Shown: positions 7,791-16,515, counted from the stretch's first letter. The stretch: 54,918 nt of DNA from Pseudofrankia coriaricola (GCF_001854805.1 NZ_MBLO01000279.1:31527-86444), one strand, 5' to 3'. Made by a program: numbers and translations. Notes: generated from the sequence alone by a model not told the origin.

Positions 7791-8702
7791 CGTGACGACG
7801 AGCTTGCCGACTGTGAAGTCGGTGATGGCTCTGGTGGCTTCGGCGAGCGGGTAGATCCTGGCCACCGGTACCCGCAGCCGCCCGGAGACAACCTGCGTGG
7901 CAAGGCTGGTAAGGGTGGCCGCGGAGGGGTCAGCCATCACGGTGGTTACTTTGAGATCCCGTGCGGCGTGGTCCTCCGGTGTGAAGTGCGTCGTGGAGGC
8001 GAACCGCCCGCCCACGGCGGTCAAGCCCGCCACCAGGGCGCCGTCGCCAGCCAGGTGCAGGGCGGCCTGCACGCCCCGCGACGCGAGCGCGCGGGTCTGG
8101 GCGACGAGATCGGCATGGTCGACAGCCCAGGCGGCGCCCAGTCCGGTGACGAACGCGGCTTCGGGTCCCGGCCTGCCCGTGGCGATGACCGTGGCCCCGC
8201 GCGCCGCGGCGAGCTGCACCGCGAATGCGCCCACGCCGCCGGTCGCGCCCGAGACGAGAACGGTGTCCCCAGGCCCCGGGGCGACCGCGTCGACCGCGTT
8301 CAGCGCGGCGGTGCCGGCCAGGGCGAGCGCGGCCGCCCGGACACCGTCGAGACCCTCGGGAATCGGCGCCAGGCCGTACTGCTCACCTACCGTCAGGTAT
8401 TCGGCGAGGCCGCCCTGCCCGAGGGTCGGCCGCATCACCACGCCGAACACCTCGTCGCCCGCCTGCACGGTGGTCACCTCGGTGCCGACGGCGGCCACCA
8501 CGCCGGCGAAATCCTTACCGAGCACCACCGGGAAGTCGTAGTCGTACACACCCTTGAGAAAGCCACCGAGCACGCCGAGGTCGAAGCCGTTGATCGACGA
8601 TGCCCGCACCCGGACGAGCACCTCGCCGGGCGCCGGCTCGGGTATCGGCAGGTCGACGACGGCCGGCGCCGCGCCGAAGTGCGCAAAGGCCACAGCACGC
8701 AT
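7764..8702 (-). CDS. NADPH:quinone oxidoreductase / zinc-independent MDR alcohol dehydrogenase family
   Basis: A 312-residue medium-chain dehydrogenase/reductase. The N-terminal GroES-like domain lacks the zinc-binding cysteines, as expected for quinone reductases (VRVRASSINGFDLGV, VVLGKDFAGVVAAVG). The nucleotide-binding motif is VLVSGATGGVGAFAVQLA. The last residues (VEESPARS) extend beyond the usual GKLVVTV end and lie at a deletion junction with the LLM fragment, so the natural C-terminus may be altered. The ATG at 8702 was chosen because GGGAG lies just upstream and MRAVAFAHFG is the standard family start. An HxlR regulator gene diverges nearby and may regulate it. Confidence 0.88.
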   Translation of the reverse strand: MRAVAFAHFGAAPAVVDLPIPEPAPGEVLVRVRASSINGFDLGVLGGFLKGVYDYDFPVVLGKDFAGVVAAVGTEVTTVQAGDEVFGVVMRPTLGQGGLAEYLTVGEQYGLAPIPEGLDGVRAAALALAGTAALNAVDAVAPGPGDTVLVSGATGGVGAFAVQLAAARGATVIATGRPGPEAAFVTGLGAAWAVDHADLVAQTRALASRGVQAALHLAGDGALVAGLTAVGGRFASTTHFTPEDHAARDLKVTTVMADPSAATLTSLATQVVSGRLRVPVARIYPLAEATRAITDFTVGKLVVTVEESPARS

Positions 8703-8712
8703 GGAGATCTCC

Positions 8713-8961
8713 CTACCGAGGCTGGTAGGTTGCCGAGGTGGCCAACGGGGTGGCCGCATGGCGCCATGACGCCCGCAGAGCGGCGACGGACACCTGACTC
8801 GGCCCGGTGAACACGCCGGGCAGCGCCCGCGCCACCTCGATCAGGCGGGCCCGGATCTCCGGCGGCGAGAACTGGTCGAGCTGGTCGTGCGGGATCTCCA
8901 GCCCCGTGGTCACCGGCCGGTCGCCGGCGCGCACGGGCGGCGCGGTCAGATCGACATCCAC
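8713..8961 (-). CDS. Small ORF resembling the N-terminal half of luciferase-domain (DUF5519-like) proteins, probably truncated
   Basis: An 82-codon frame from a GTG with GGGG upstream. It contains RPVTTGLEIPHDQLDQFSPP and ARALPGVFTGPSQVSVAALR, which recall the start of actinobacterial luciferase-domain proteins (PHTQLD..., LPGVexxPSxISVPGxRALW). After ASW the sequence turns to low-complexity TPLATSATYQPR and ends 10 bp before the quinone oxidoreductase start, so the conserved C-terminal half seems lost. It could still be translated as the first gene of that operon. Function unknown. Confidence 0.4.
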   Translation of the reverse strand: MDVDLTAPPVRAGDRPVTTGLEIPHDQLDQFSPPEIRARLIEVARALPGVFTGPSQVSVAALRASWRHAATPLATSATYQPR

Positions 8962-9028
8962 GGATCCCCTACCTTCTGTGCGTTGGTTACTTCTTGTTCG
9001 CGGGCACAGTCTGTTCGAGGATCCGGGT

Positions 9029-9442
9029 ATGGCGGAAGACGGCACTTTCAGCTACGTACCGCACATTCAGGTGCGCGAGCCGGTCGACGAAGGGCACCCC
9101 ACGTGCCAGCTACGCGACGTCCTCGACCGGGTCGGCGACAAGTGGAGCGTCCTGGTCATGAACCTGCTCGGCAGCGGGCCGAAGCGGTACTCCGCACTGC
9201 ACCACGCCATCGACGGCATCTCGCAGCGGATGCTCACGGTGACCCTGCGGAGCCTGGAACGCGACGGCCTGGTGCACCGCGCCGTCACTCCGAGCTCGCC
9301 GCCCCGGGTCGACTACATGCTCACCCCGGTCGGCGAGACCCTCCGCGCCCCGGTACACGCCCTCATCTACTGGGCCCACCAGCACCGGGACTACATCGCG
9401 ACGTCCCGGCTCCAGTACGACACGGCGCAACCGGCCGAGTAG
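9029..9442 (+). CDS. HxlR family winged-helix regulator
   Basis: A 137-residue single-domain regulator. The family signature is clear: TCQLRDVLDRVGDKWSVLVM at about 25-44 with the conserved Cys, then SQRMLTVTLRSLERDGLV for the recognition helix and wing. I chose the ATG at 9029 rather than the upstream frame extension, which has no homology character. It diverges from the quinone oxidoreductase operon across a 67-bp gap, measured to the GTG of the small ORF. HxlR proteins often sense electrophiles or quinones through this Cys, which fits the neighbour. Operator not identified. Confidence 0.9.
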   Translation: MAEDGTFSYVPHIQVREPVDEGHPTCQLRDVLDRVGDKWSVLVMNLLGSGPKRYSALHHAIDGISQRMLTVTLRSLERDGLVHRAVTPSSPPRVDYMLTPVGETLRAPVHALIYWAHQHRDYIATSRLQYDTAQPAE

Positions 9443-9599
9443 GAACGGAACAGGCGCCGATTCATCGGACGCGGCGCGGCAGGGGCTCAGGAACCGGGAA
9501 GCCGACACTCCTTTCGGAGTGCATCGGCGGCCGGCCGACGACGTGAGATCGCATTCTCCTGCTCGCTCGACATTTCCGCGAAGGCAAGGCAGCTGCTGC

Positions 9600-10099
9600 T
9601 GGGCAACCGACGCGAACTGGGTGAAGGTCGAGATCCAGGTCATCGCCGCCGCCGGAACGCTCGCCGGCCTCCACGACATCCCGGCGAACTCGTCGGGTAC
9701 GGCCCGGTCCCCGCCGACGTCGGCCGCATCGCGCTCGACAACCGCGGCCTGCTCTGTCACCACCACCATGCCGCCAAACACCGCGGTGGTTGGACGCTGA
9801 ATCAGCCCGAACCGGGCGTCTTCATCTGGACGAGTCCCGCCGGCCGAACATATCAGGTCGACACCAATACGAACGAGGAAGAGGGCGTACTTCCCGCCGA
9901 AGACAGGAAGAACAAGGCCGCCGCCCGTGCGGCCACACCCGCGACCGCCGACAGGGCCAACGGCGAAAGGCAACCGTCCGAAGAAAACCCGCGGCAGGTC
10001 CGCGGCTGGCTCTGCCCTGGGCACGTCTGCGGCTGTACTGGCACCGCTGGTCGACCACCCCACCCCCACCAGAACTGGCAGCGCTACTTGACCACGTGA
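9600..10099 (+). pseudogene. 13E12 repeat (DUF222) / HNH endonuclease family pseudogene
   Basis: The first part reads DANWVKVEIQVIAAAGTLAG then LHDIPA in one frame. After a one-base loss near 9687 the homology continues in another frame as ELVGYGPVPADVGRIA, and then jumps directly to LDNRGLLCHHHHAAKHRGGW and PEPGVFIWTSPAGRTYQVDT. This is the tail of a DUF222/HNH protein in which roughly 60-80 residues holding the first HNH half (Cys pair and DLDH) have been deleted. The frame then runs through hydrophilic sequence to a TGA at 10097-10099. Confidence 0.75.
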
Positions 10100-10243
10100 G
10101 CCACTCCCACCCACTAGCCGCCCCAACCTGACCAACCAGCGACTAGCTACGTTCCGGCGCGCTGCTGTGGAACTGCCGGTGCTTTACGAGCCGGCGTTCC
10201 GTGGGCCGAGCCCGCCGCACGGCGGCCAACGATCCCTTGAAGA

Positions 10244-10657
10244 TCAGGCAACTTGCTCGCGCAGCCACGAAAGAGGGCGTCCTTCGAGTTTCGACAGGCC
10301 CTCCTCGGCTGTCATCGCGGTCGAGGCGGCGACCGGAAATCGCTGTAGCATCCGGGATGCGGGATAGTAGACGAAGCGCTCGCCGAATTCCGCGCAGAGC
10401 CGGAACGAGCCGACCCAGGAGGCAACCCTTTCGTCCGCACCTCGCGCGGCGAGCAACGCCTCGGCGCTGGAGAAGCGTTCGACAAGCTCCTGTGGATCCT
10501 TGCGGTCGATCGAGTAGTAGGCGTAGACGTTCTCGATCGGGTCGAAGAAGTAGCCGACCTCGTGCCACTGATCGGCTTCAACGGTCAAGCACGGATAGGC
10601 CTTCGAGGTAGCGGCGACGAACTCGCGCACAGAGAGCTGGGCGTCAGACATGTCCAC
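10244..10657 (-). CDS. Hypothetical protein, 137 aa
   Basis: No family was recognised. The protein is soluble and slightly acidic, with aromatic-rich stretches (YPCLTVEADQWHEVGYFFDP, VYAYYSIDR) and a helix-rich middle. The start is either GTG/ATG at 10657 or the second ATG (10651; MSDAQLSVREF). It begins 5 bp after the stop of another small unknown gene on the same strand, so the two probably form a pair. The composition would suit a small immunity or partner protein, but nothing shows that. It lies at the far end of the left arm of the putative biosynthetic locus. Confidence 0.6.
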   Translation of the reverse strand: MDMSDAQLSVREFVAATSKAYPCLTVEADQWHEVGYFFDPIENVYAYYSIDRKDPQELVERFSSAEALLAARGADERVASWVGSFRLCAEFGERFVYYPASRMLQRFPVAASTAMTAEEGLSKLEGRPLSWLREQVA

Positions 10658-10662
10658 ACACC

Positions 10663-10923
10663 CTACAACTCGAGGCGGGCAGCGGCGACCTGCGCTATCC
10701 GCTCTCGCAACTCGCTTTCGAAGGCCGGCGTGGTCCAGTCGTCGCCGGCGAACTCGGTCCCCACCTCGGCTCTGACTTCGCCCACCGGCCGGTCACCGTC
10801 GAATATCTTGACCAGGTAATAGCAGAGTTCGCGGTACTGGTCGTAGCTGTCGAATGCCGCCGTCCACGAGCGCTCCCCATTGATGGTTTCGTTCCTCGCG
10901 AATTCAGGCCAGGAGAATTCCAC
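10663..10923 (-). CDS. Hypothetical protein, 86 aa
   Basis: No family was recognised. The GTG start at 10923 is backed by a good ribosome-binding site (GGGAAGGAG). The sequence is soluble, acidic and aromatic-rich (VEFSWPEFARNETINGERSW, YDQYRELCYYLVKIFDGDRP). The stop is 5 bp before the next unknown gene, and the start is 64 bp after the stop of the MFS exporter, so co-transcription of the three is likely. Function cannot be assigned. Confidence 0.6.
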   Translation of the reverse strand: MEFSWPEFARNETINGERSWTAAFDSYDQYRELCYYLVKIFDGDRPVGEVRAEVGTEFAGDDWTTPAFESELRERIAQVAAARLEL

Positions 10924-10987
10924 CGCTCGCTCCTTCCCAGCGGCCCTGGGTATCGGCACCGAGGGGTCCGCCGAGCCAGGTTCCGGG

Positions 10988-12436
10988 CTACCCGCCGTCG
11001 CCCTGCCTGCCCACTGCCAGCAGGTCCTCCGTGTGGGCCTCCGGGAGGAACAGGGCCGCGATCGCCGCCGCGGCGGCCAGGACGGTGATCGCGATGGCGA
11101 CGGTGTGCAGGGCGGGCACCTGCCCGGCGTGGGCGCTGCGATGGGTGAACAGGGTCGCGACGACCCCGATCCCGAACGAGCCGAGAACCCGCTGGACGAC
11201 GTTGAAGGCGGTGTTCGCATCCGCCTGCTGCTCGGGCCGCAGCGGTTCGGTCGCCACCAGGACCAGCGGTGTGATGACCAGCCCGACCGCCGCCGCGCGG
11301 AGGGTGAGGATCAGCCCGGTGAGCCACAGCGGGGTTTCCGCGCCGATCGCGAACAGGCCCGCGCTGGAGGCGACCAGCAGGGCGAACCCGCCGAGGACCG
11401 TGGGGCGTACCCCGATCCGGGCGGCGGCGCCCGCACCGGCGAGCGTGCCGACGCCGGTCACGATCCCCTGCGGCAGCAGGGCCACACCGGTTATGAACGC
11501 CGAATGGCCCTGGCCCGACTCCAGGAAGATCGGGACCACGAACACGATCGACCAGGCCGCGACCGACGCCGCCCCGCACAGCGTGAAGGCCAGCGCCACC
11601 GACCCCTGGCGCAGGATCGACAGGTCTAGCGCCGGGTACGGGACCCGGCCGGACCGGACCGCGTATACGGCGAGCACGGCCACGCCGACGACGATCGGCC
11701 CCCAGGTCGCGGGCGGCGTCAACGCGCCTCGGGTGATCCGGTCGACGCCGTAGAACACAGCGACGAGCCCGACCGCGAGCAGGCCGAGGCCGGCGAGGTC
11801 GGGCCGGGCCGTTGGCTGGGCCGGCGGCCCGAGGTTCGCGGGCAGCCGCCGGGCCGCGGCGACGGCCAGCAGCCCGATAGGCACGTTGATCAGGAAGATG
11901 GCCCGCCAGCCCTCGCCGCCGCCGATCGCGCCGAGCAGCATGCCGCCGACGCTCGGGCCGAGCGCCGGGCCGAGGAAGAGCAGAACGCCGGCGGCCGGCG
12001 ACATGCGCCTCGACCCGCCGGACCCGCCGAGCAGCATCGACATCGCCAGCGGCACGAGCGGCGCGCCCGCGAGGCCCTGCAGCACCCGCGCGGCGATGAG
12101 CACGCCCACGCCCGGCGCCGCCCCGCACAGCGCCGACGCGCCGGTGAAGGCGGCGAGGAACGCGGTGTAGGTGGGGATGGTGCCGAAGCGCCGCGACAGG
12201 TAGGAGGTGAGCACGAGCCCTGTGCCGAGGGCCAGCAGGTAGCCGCTGACGATCCACTGCACCGTCGGCAGCGACGTGTCCGTCTGCCGGGCGATCGGTT
12301 CGACCGCGACGTTGACGATGCTGGAGTCGAGCATCGTCAACAGCGGGCCGGCGAGCAGCGCGTACTGCGCGCCCGCGCGGAACCTGACTACCTGGGTTGT
12401 CTCGGCGGCCGTGTGCGGCATGGCCTCGATCACCAC
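10988..12436 (-). CDS. MFS exporter, DHA2 type, 14 TM
   Basis: A 482-residue DHA2-family drug/metabolite exporter. Helix 1 carries LLTMLDSSIVNVAVEPIA, the diagnostic DHA2 motif, and ARVLQGLAGAPLVPLAMS matches motif C-region features. Hydrophobic segments run the whole length with only a short tail. The GTG at 12436 has GGAGGAG eight bases upstream. It follows the WS/DGAT-like gene on the same strand with a 153-bp gap, suggesting one transcription unit and, by inference, export of whatever the divergent acyltransferase/hydroxylase operons make. The substrate is not shown by sequence. Confidence 0.9.
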   Translation of the reverse strand: MVIEAMPHTAAETTQVVRFRAGAQYALLAGPLLTMLDSSIVNVAVEPIARQTDTSLPTVQWIVSGYLLALGTGLVLTSYLSRRFGTIPTYTAFLAAFTGASALCGAAPGVGVLIAARVLQGLAGAPLVPLAMSMLLGGSGGSRRMSPAAGVLLFLGPALGPSVGGMLLGAIGGGEGWRAIFLINVPIGLLAVAAARRLPANLGPPAQPTARPDLAGLGLLAVGLVAVFYGVDRITRGALTPPATWGPIVVGVAVLAVYAVRSGRVPYPALDLSILRQGSVALAFTLCGAASVAAWSIVFVVPIFLESGQGHSAFITGVALLPQGIVTGVGTLAGAGAAARIGVRPTVLGGFALLVASSAGLFAIGAETPLWLTGLILTLRAAAVGLVITPLVLVATEPLRPEQQADANTAFNVVQRVLGSFGIGVVATLFTHRSAHAGQVPALHTVAIAITVLAAAAAIAALFLPEAHTEDLLAVGRQGDGG

Positions 12437-12589
12437 GTCCGTGTCTCCTCCCTGGCCTGCGGCATCGTGTGCTCAGCCCTGCTGTCCGGCCAGGCGCCAT
12501 CGTGACATGCGTCGTTTGCCTGCCTCAGGTCGGGACGCGCGAGGACAGGCATTTGGGCCGAGAGGACACGCCCGGCCCACCCCCTGGGA

Positions 12590-13975
12590 TCAGCGCGGCG
12601 CGGGACCCGCGGCCAGCGTGACCACGGCCTCGTCCATCACCGGGACGATCCCGGCCGCGCGTTCCAGGCCCTCGATCTCGGCCAGCCACAGCTCGGCCAG
12701 CTCCTCGCCGCCCGGCGCCGGCACGGTGAAGCCGGCCGTGACCGTCCGCCCGAGGCCACCGAGCGTGATGACCACCTGCCGGCGCCCTTCCCGTACGGCC
12801 GGCACCGGCAACGCCGTGATGACCGGAGCTCCCGCCACCGCCAGCGGCCCGGGGATCGGCCCCAGGTTCGTCGTGTTCACCGCGGCCGTGCGGAGCTCCT
12901 GGCCGCCCCCGATGGTCCGGCGCCCGAGCCGGCTGGGTACCCGGTCGGACCAGAAGCGCTCGCCGAGGCTCGCGCTCGAGCCCCCCTTGTAGGGAGCAGT
13001 CTGGCGGCGCACCTGCTCGAAGCGCTCGGCCGGAGAAGCGAGCTCCAGGGGCAGCGCCACCCGGGTCGCCACGAAGGCATTGCCGAGTATCGAGCGCTCG
13101 GCTGTGCGCCGGGCACTGACCGAGAGCACCGCCCGCACCGGCGACTGGCCAACCGGCGACGACCAGGCCGCGAGCGCCCCACCCACCGTGACCAGGTAGA
13201 CGTCGTTGACCGAAGCCCCGTAGGCCTGGCCGACCGCGCGCAGCCGGTCGACCCCGATGGACGCCCAGCCCACACTGGGGCGACCGCCGCCCGGGCCGGT
13301 GAGCGCCGCGAGCCCACCGGACGGCCCGGCCCAGCTGGCGGCCTGGCGTCGCGCGGCCGACACAAGCATGCCGGGCGTGAGCTTCCCGGGCCGTATCCAG
13401 GCCGGGCCGGCCATCGCGGTGGCCTCGTCGCCGAACAGGTACGTCAACACCCGGTTCTGCGAGAGCCCGTCCACCCAGACGTGGCTGGCTCGGAAGATGA
13501 TGTGGACGTCGCCCGTGCCGGGGCTGGTGAGCAGGCCGACCTCCCAGGCCGGCCCGTCCAGCGGCGTCACCACCCCCGACAGCCGCACGGCCTCCGCCCG
13601 CGCGTCGTTCTCGGTCGCACCCGCCGGCAGCGGGTACTCCCGCACGTGACGGGTGACGTCGATCACCCCGCCGGGCTCCCAGCGCGGCGCGCGGCCACGG
13701 CGCTCCACCAGCCGCTCCGTGAGCGCGGGGAACGCCCGGACGCGGTCGAGAACCGCGGCCCGCACCTGGTCGAGATCCGGCGACCCGGCCAGCCGCAGCA
13801 GGTAACTGCTGACGCTGACCGGACGGGTGGGATAGGCCCGTTGGAAGTCGAGCATGTACCGGTCCATCCGGCTCAGCGGCCGGCCACCCCCGTGCGCGCC
13901 TTCAAGAGATTCCGCGCCACCATCGGATTCAGAGCCACCCATGGACTCAGAGCCAGCCGTGGATTCAGAGCGCAT
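12590..13975 (-). CDS. WS/DGAT-like acyltransferase (wax ester synthase superfamily)
   Basis: A 461-residue member of the wax ester synthase/acyl-CoA:diacylglycerol acyltransferase superfamily. The first domain contains the acyl-transfer motif as S164-HVWVDG-170: the catalytic second His and the Asp-Gly are present, the first His of HHxxxDG is Ser. ASVNDVYLVTVGGALAAW at about 254-271 is the conserved NDV motif. The C-terminal half fits the DUF1298 domain (NTTNLGPIPGP). Residues 1-28 form a Ser/Glu/Gly-rich degenerate repeat. Family members join an acyl-CoA to an alcohol or amine. It diverges from a paralogue across 1 kb and precedes an MFS exporter. Confidence 0.88.
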   Translation of the reverse strand: MRSESTAGSESMGGSESDGGAESLEGAHGGGRPLSRMDRYMLDFQRAYPTRPVSVSSYLLRLAGSPDLDQVRAAVLDRVRAFPALTERLVERRGRAPRWEPGGVIDVTRHVREYPLPAGATENDARAEAVRLSGVVTPLDGPAWEVGLLTSPGTGDVHIIFRASHVWVDGLSQNRVLTYLFGDEATAMAGPAWIRPGKLTPGMLVSAARRQAASWAGPSGGLAALTGPGGGRPSVGWASIGVDRLRAVGQAYGASVNDVYLVTVGGALAAWSSPVGQSPVRAVLSVSARRTAERSILGNAFVATRVALPLELASPAERFEQVRRQTAPYKGGSSASLGERFWSDRVPSRLGRRTIGGGQELRTAAVNTTNLGPIPGPLAVAGAPVITALPVPAVREGRRQVVITLGGLGRTVTAGFTVPAPGGEELAELWLAEIEGLERAAGIVPVMDEAVVTLAAGPAPR

Positions 13976-14982
13976 CCCGACCCCCGTCTCGCGACGCAGG
14001 CCCTACGCCGGCGCCAGGCCTGCCCCGCGTGGGAGGGTTCTCCACCTCGGCCGGCCGAGGCCGGTAACCACGCGTGACCGTAACGCCCTGTATGGGCTGT
14101 ACTGCGCCAGCAGCCTACTGACGCACCAACAGGCAGCCGCGAGGTGGTGCGGATCCGGTAAACCCGCGGGGCCCAGAAGATCCCTTCGGGCTGTGCCGAC
14201 AGTGGGCCTGCCCCCGGAACGGGACGACCACCGGCGCGCCCTCGCGGTACTCGCCTGCCTCGACGCCTGACCGGTGCGGGCCGCGGTGGCGGGCGGCCCC
14301 GGACTGGGCAAGCCTTCCAGCGGATTGACGGCGCGTCTGGAAGCATTCCCGCGGCCTCCCGGGAATAGCTCTCGGCCGGCCCGCCGGGCGCCCGTTTCCA
14401 TGCACCATTCACGATCATCGGCACTCGGCCGACAAGGCTCGGCCCGTGACCGCGGACCGGTGGCCGGTCCGGAACCCTTACCCTCGCCAATCTCCGGCGG
14501 AGTCCGCGCTCACGGCGCTATTACACCTCGGCCTCCCGCCATAGGTAGTCGTAAAACAGTACCCGTGCTGTCGCGTCGCCGACATCACCCTCCCCGCCCG
14601 CCTGCACGCGCTGTCCAGTATCTGTCTTCAACCCAGGGTTGCCAACACCTGGGCGCCAGCCTTCCCAGCTCCGTCGCGGGCCGCCGGCAATGACATTTCC
14701 GCAGGTCAGGCCGCCAGTCGCGCCGAACCTCTCCCAGGCAGCCTGGGAGCCCGCCCCTAGGCGAGCCCGGGAAACCCCGGGGCCCGCGTACCAGGGCTTT
14801 CCCGGGTGCTCGGGCCGCGACGCACCTATATTCATCCTCGTCGTTCGGTTTACGGCCGGCATCGCCGCACGGGTCTGCACCCCGCCCCAGCATGCCGGAT
14901 GCAAACCGTTTCCAGCCCAGCCAAGGGAGCCAGTCGTGAAAATCGCGCGGCGAACCGTCGGCGTTATCCGGAGCGGTCCGCG
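13976..14982. other. 1-kb gene-free centre between two divergent acyltransferase operons
   Basis: Frames here are long because of GC content, but none shows recognisable protein character. It must contain the promoters of both arms. Notable are a perfect 19-bp palindrome (14731-14749) and a 9-bp inverted repeat CCCGGGAAA / TTTCCCGGG (14766-14774 and 14798-14806), both about 180-250 bp before the rightward operon. A TATATT box lies near 14829. Confidence 0.6.
14731..14749. promoter_or_regulatory. Candidate operator, 19-bp perfect palindrome
   Basis: CTCCCAGGC-A-GCCTGGGAG has 9-bp arms around one base, too tight for an RNA hairpin loop and thus more like a dimeric protein-binding site. It lies in the regulatory centre of the divergent locus. 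No regulator gene is present inside the locus, so the protein would be encoded elsewhere. Confidence 0.5.
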
Positions 14983-16515
14983 ATGACAAGGGCGAGCGGC
15001 GAGACGGAAACGCGCGGGCGGGCCGCGGCAAGCGCCGACGGCCACGCGGACGGGCGAGCACTCACCGCCGTCGACAAGATCACACTTGGATACCAGCGGG
15101 CGTATCCACGGACGCGGCTCGCGGTCGGGAACCTGCTGGTCGGTCACGGCCCGGCGCCGGACATCCAGGAGCTACGAGACCTCGTCGCGGACCGGGCCCG
15201 CGCCTTTCCGCCACTGACGCACCGGGTCGCCCCGGCGGGGTGGGGCCGCCTGGTCTGGACAGCCGACACCGCCTTCGACCCGGCGCGGCACGTCCAGGAA
15301 TGCAGGGTGCCGGCCGGCTCGGGACTCGCCGGGCTGCGCGAGGCGATCGAGCGGCTGTCCACCATCGAGATCTCGATGGACGCCCCGCCGTGGCAGCTCT
15401 GGCTGCTCCACGGCGACCGCCCCGACGGCTTCGCCGTGCTCTTCCGCGGCAGCCATGCCCGGATGGACGGCGCCGCGCTGGACCTGGTGCTGGGGAAACT
15501 GTTCGGCCCGCCCGGCCAGGAGGCGCGGCGGGAACCTCCCCGCCCGTTGCCGGACAGGCGCCGTCACAGCCTCCTGGCGGTCGGCAGGGCGGCCGCGCAC
15601 TCGCTCGGCTGGCTCGCCAGCACGACCGCGATCGGCCCGCTCGCCGCGGCTCCGACCGGGCGGACCCGCCACGCGTGGCTGGAGATCGACCTCGCCAGGC
15701 TGCGGGCGATCGGCCGGGCGTACGGAGCGACCGTGAACGACATCTTCCTCGCCGCACTCGCCGGCGCCCTGCGGGCCTGGTGTCCCCCGGAAACCGGCCG
15801 GCCGCGCCGGGCGGCGGGCGGCCGCGGCGCGATACACGCCGCGATGCCGGTCAGCACCCGCCTGGCGCCCCAGCGGGACGTGGTGAGCAACTATCTGACC
15901 ACCGTGCGGATCGCGCTGCCCTACGGCGAGGCGTCGATGCGCGGGCGGGTCGACGCGATCCGTCGGCAGACCATCCGGCTCAAGCGGCACGGGGCCCCGG
16001 GCGTCGCGGAGCGCCTCTTCCTCTGGACGGTCCCGGCGCCCTTGCGGACCGCGGCGCTGTCCACCGGGATCGCCACCCGTGGCTTCGCGCTGACCGCGTC
16101 CAACCCGGCCGGCCTGACCGGCCCGTTCGAGATCCTCGGCCGGCCGGTCGTCGACGCCGTCCCCGTGCCGCCGGTCCCCGCCGGCCAACGCCTCGCGGTC
16201 CTGCTCAGCGGGCTGGACAGGCAGGTGCGCGTCGGCTTCTCGACGGACGCCTCGGTGCCCGGCCACACACGCCTGGCCGACCTGTTCGCGGCCGAGCTCG
16301 ACGCCCTCGAGGCCGCGGGCGGCATCCGCCCCAACCCTTCGGACGGGGCGGTGGCCGGCCCGGTGAGCAGCCTCGCCGGGCCGACCCGCCCGGCCACCCC
16401 CCACTCCTTCGACACACCCGCCATGGACTCCGGCCCGCGGCCGGCGGATCCGTCGACCGCCGGTCCGGGACCGTCAGGCAGACCAGACAGCGACGAAAGA
16501 GCGGTTCAGCGATGA
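14983..16515 (+). CDS. WS/DGAT-like acyltransferase, paralogue
   Basis: A 510-residue wax ester synthase/DGAT superfamily protein, clearly related to the divergent gene: LTAVDKITLGYQRAYP here aligns with LSRMDRYMLDFQRAYP there. The acyl-transfer motif is S157-HARMDG-163, again with Ser for the first His of HHxxxDG, and ATVNDIFLAALAGAL is the NDV-type motif. ALTASNPAGLTGPFEILG matches the DUF1298 end. A ~50-residue Pro/Ser/Asp tail follows. The ATG at 14983 has GGAG upstream; an earlier in-frame extension is unlike protein. It overlaps tyrA by ATGA and opens the six-gene operon. Expected chemistry is acyl-CoA transfer to an alcohol or amine. Confidence 0.88.
   Translation: MTRASGETETRGRAAASADGHADGRALTAVDKITLGYQRAYPRTRLAVGNLLVGHGPAPDIQELRDLVADRARAFPPLTHRVAPAGWGRLVWTADTAFDPARHVQECRVPAGSGLAGLREAIERLSTIEISMDAPPWQLWLLHGDRPDGFAVLFRGSHARMDGAALDLVLGKLFGPPGQEARREPPRPLPDRRRHSLLAVGRAAAHSLGWLASTTAIGPLAAAPTGRTRHAWLEIDLARLRAIGRAYGATVNDIFLAALAGALRAWCPPETGRPRRAAGGRGAIHAAMPVSTRLAPQRDVVSNYLTTVRIALPYGEASMRGRVDAIRRQTIRLKRHGAPGVAERLFLWTVPAPLRTAALSTGIATRGFALTASNPAGLTGPFEILGRPVVDAVPVPPVPAGQRLAVLLSGLDRQVRVGFSTDASVPGHTRLADLFAAELDALEAAGGIRPNPSDGAVAGPVSSLAGPTRPATPHSFDTPAMDSGPRPADPSTAGPGPSGRPDSDERAVQR

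Noticed and set aside
14521-15147. 208-codon minus-strand frame in the centre of the divergent locus
   Set aside because: Low similarity to real proteins, runs into the acyltransferase coding strand, no ribosome site; probably chance.
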